In this document: positions 5,343 to 5,413 of the stretch, piece by piece
Numbering within the stretch: position 1 is the stretch's first letter
Layout of the letters: each line of letters opens with the position of its first letter
Assembly: GCA_016177555.1 (NCBI GenBank)
Contig: JACOVB010000285.1
Span: forward strand, 1-5,413
From: Candidatus Rokuibacteriota bacterium
GTDB lineage: Bacteria > Methylomirabilota > Methylomirabilia > Rokubacteriales > CSP1-6
Length of the DNA: 5,413 nucleotides
Direction: 5' to 3'
Position numbers and translations under genes: made by a program
Notes under the pieces: model-generated
What the model saw: only the letters and a program-made list of their open reading frames with translations
What the model was told of the DNA's origin: nothing
Databases searched by the model: none

Positions 5343-5413
5343 ATGACGATTATGCGGGCGATGGTGACGGCGGGGCCGGGCGACTACGACGTGATGCGTC
5401 TGCAGGAGGTGCC
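5343..5413 (+). CDS. probable zinc-type medium-chain dehydrogenase (MDR), 3' end missing
   Basis: Only the first 23 codons are in the window: MTIMRAMVTAGPGDYDVMRLQEV and the start of a Pro codon. The pattern M-R-A-x-V-x-x-x-P-G ... x-L-x-x-x-E-V-P is the first beta-strand region of medium-chain alcohol dehydrogenase/quinone oxidoreductase proteins (GroES-like domain), which oxidise alcohols or reduce enones with NAD(P)H. Zinc ligands and the nucleotide-binding fold would lie beyond the edge and cannot be checked. Two starts are possible, ATG 5343 and ATG 5352; the second (MRAMV...) fits the family better, and neither has a strong ribosome binding site. The gene is co-directional with the liv genes and may serve catabolism of the imported substrate, but this is inference. 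Confidence 0.65.
   Translation, partial: MTIMRAMVTAGPGDYDVMRLQEV

Noticed and set aside
5230..5346. Small frame starting at ATG 5230 overlapping the livF stop
   Set aside because: The 38-residue product is Arg/Ala/Gly/Pro-rich, resembles nothing I know, and overlaps the start of the MDR gene; probably chance.
1..5413. CRISPR arrays, tRNA or rRNA genes
   Set aside because: No regularly spaced direct repeats and no cloverleaf or rRNA-like sequence were seen on either strand.

Overview
The window is GC-rich bacterial DNA, probably a chromosomal fragment of an uncultured soil or sediment bacterium. Gene style (very high GC, GTG starts, a compact branched-chain amino acid transporter cluster followed by a medium-chain dehydrogenase) resembles Candidatus Rokubacteria/Methylomirabilota or a related deltaproteobacterium-like lineage. 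That assignment is inference from impression, not a database result. All intact genes lie on the + strand.

Left part (1-1265) is accessory DNA. It starts with the 3' part of a DUF2442-family gene whose TAA stop lies inside a 60-bp structure (221-280) with the hallmarks of an integron attC recombination site: perfectly complementary 7-nt R boxes, complementary L boxes with one unpaired base, and a start codon 13 bases past the site. The next gene (294-659) is a membrane protein resembling DUF6064. It appears truncated and ends inside a 33-bp near-perfect palindrome. From 686 to about 897 nothing is recognisable. From about 898 to 1265 there appears to be the distal end of a decayed insertion sequence on the minus strand, carrying the last ~51 codons of an IS256/Mutator-like transposase.

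Right part (1267-5413) is a metabolic operon. At about 1266 the transposase tail abuts the C-terminal half of a D-isomer-specific 2-hydroxyacid dehydrogenase, which keeps its Arg/Glu/His active-site residues but lacks the NAD-binding GxGxxG region. It overlaps livH by 4 bp; livH, livM and livG also overlap one another, and livF follows. These encode the two permeases and two ATPases of a branched-chain amino acid (HAAT family) ABC importer. No periplasmic binding protein gene lies in the window. livH has an in-frame TGA at codon 61, where a tryptophan is expected. livG and livF are separated by a 127-bp MITE-like element with 18-nt terminal inverted repeats (16/18 matching) and an internal hairpin; its first two bases complete the livG stop codon. 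After livF a 109-bp spacer with a possible promoter leads to the start of a probable zinc-type (MDR) dehydrogenase that runs off the right edge.

The most interesting features are the attC site with its cassette genes beside a catabolic transporter locus, the livH nonsense codon, and the miniature element inside the liv operon. I do not see a convincing new defence or signalling system.
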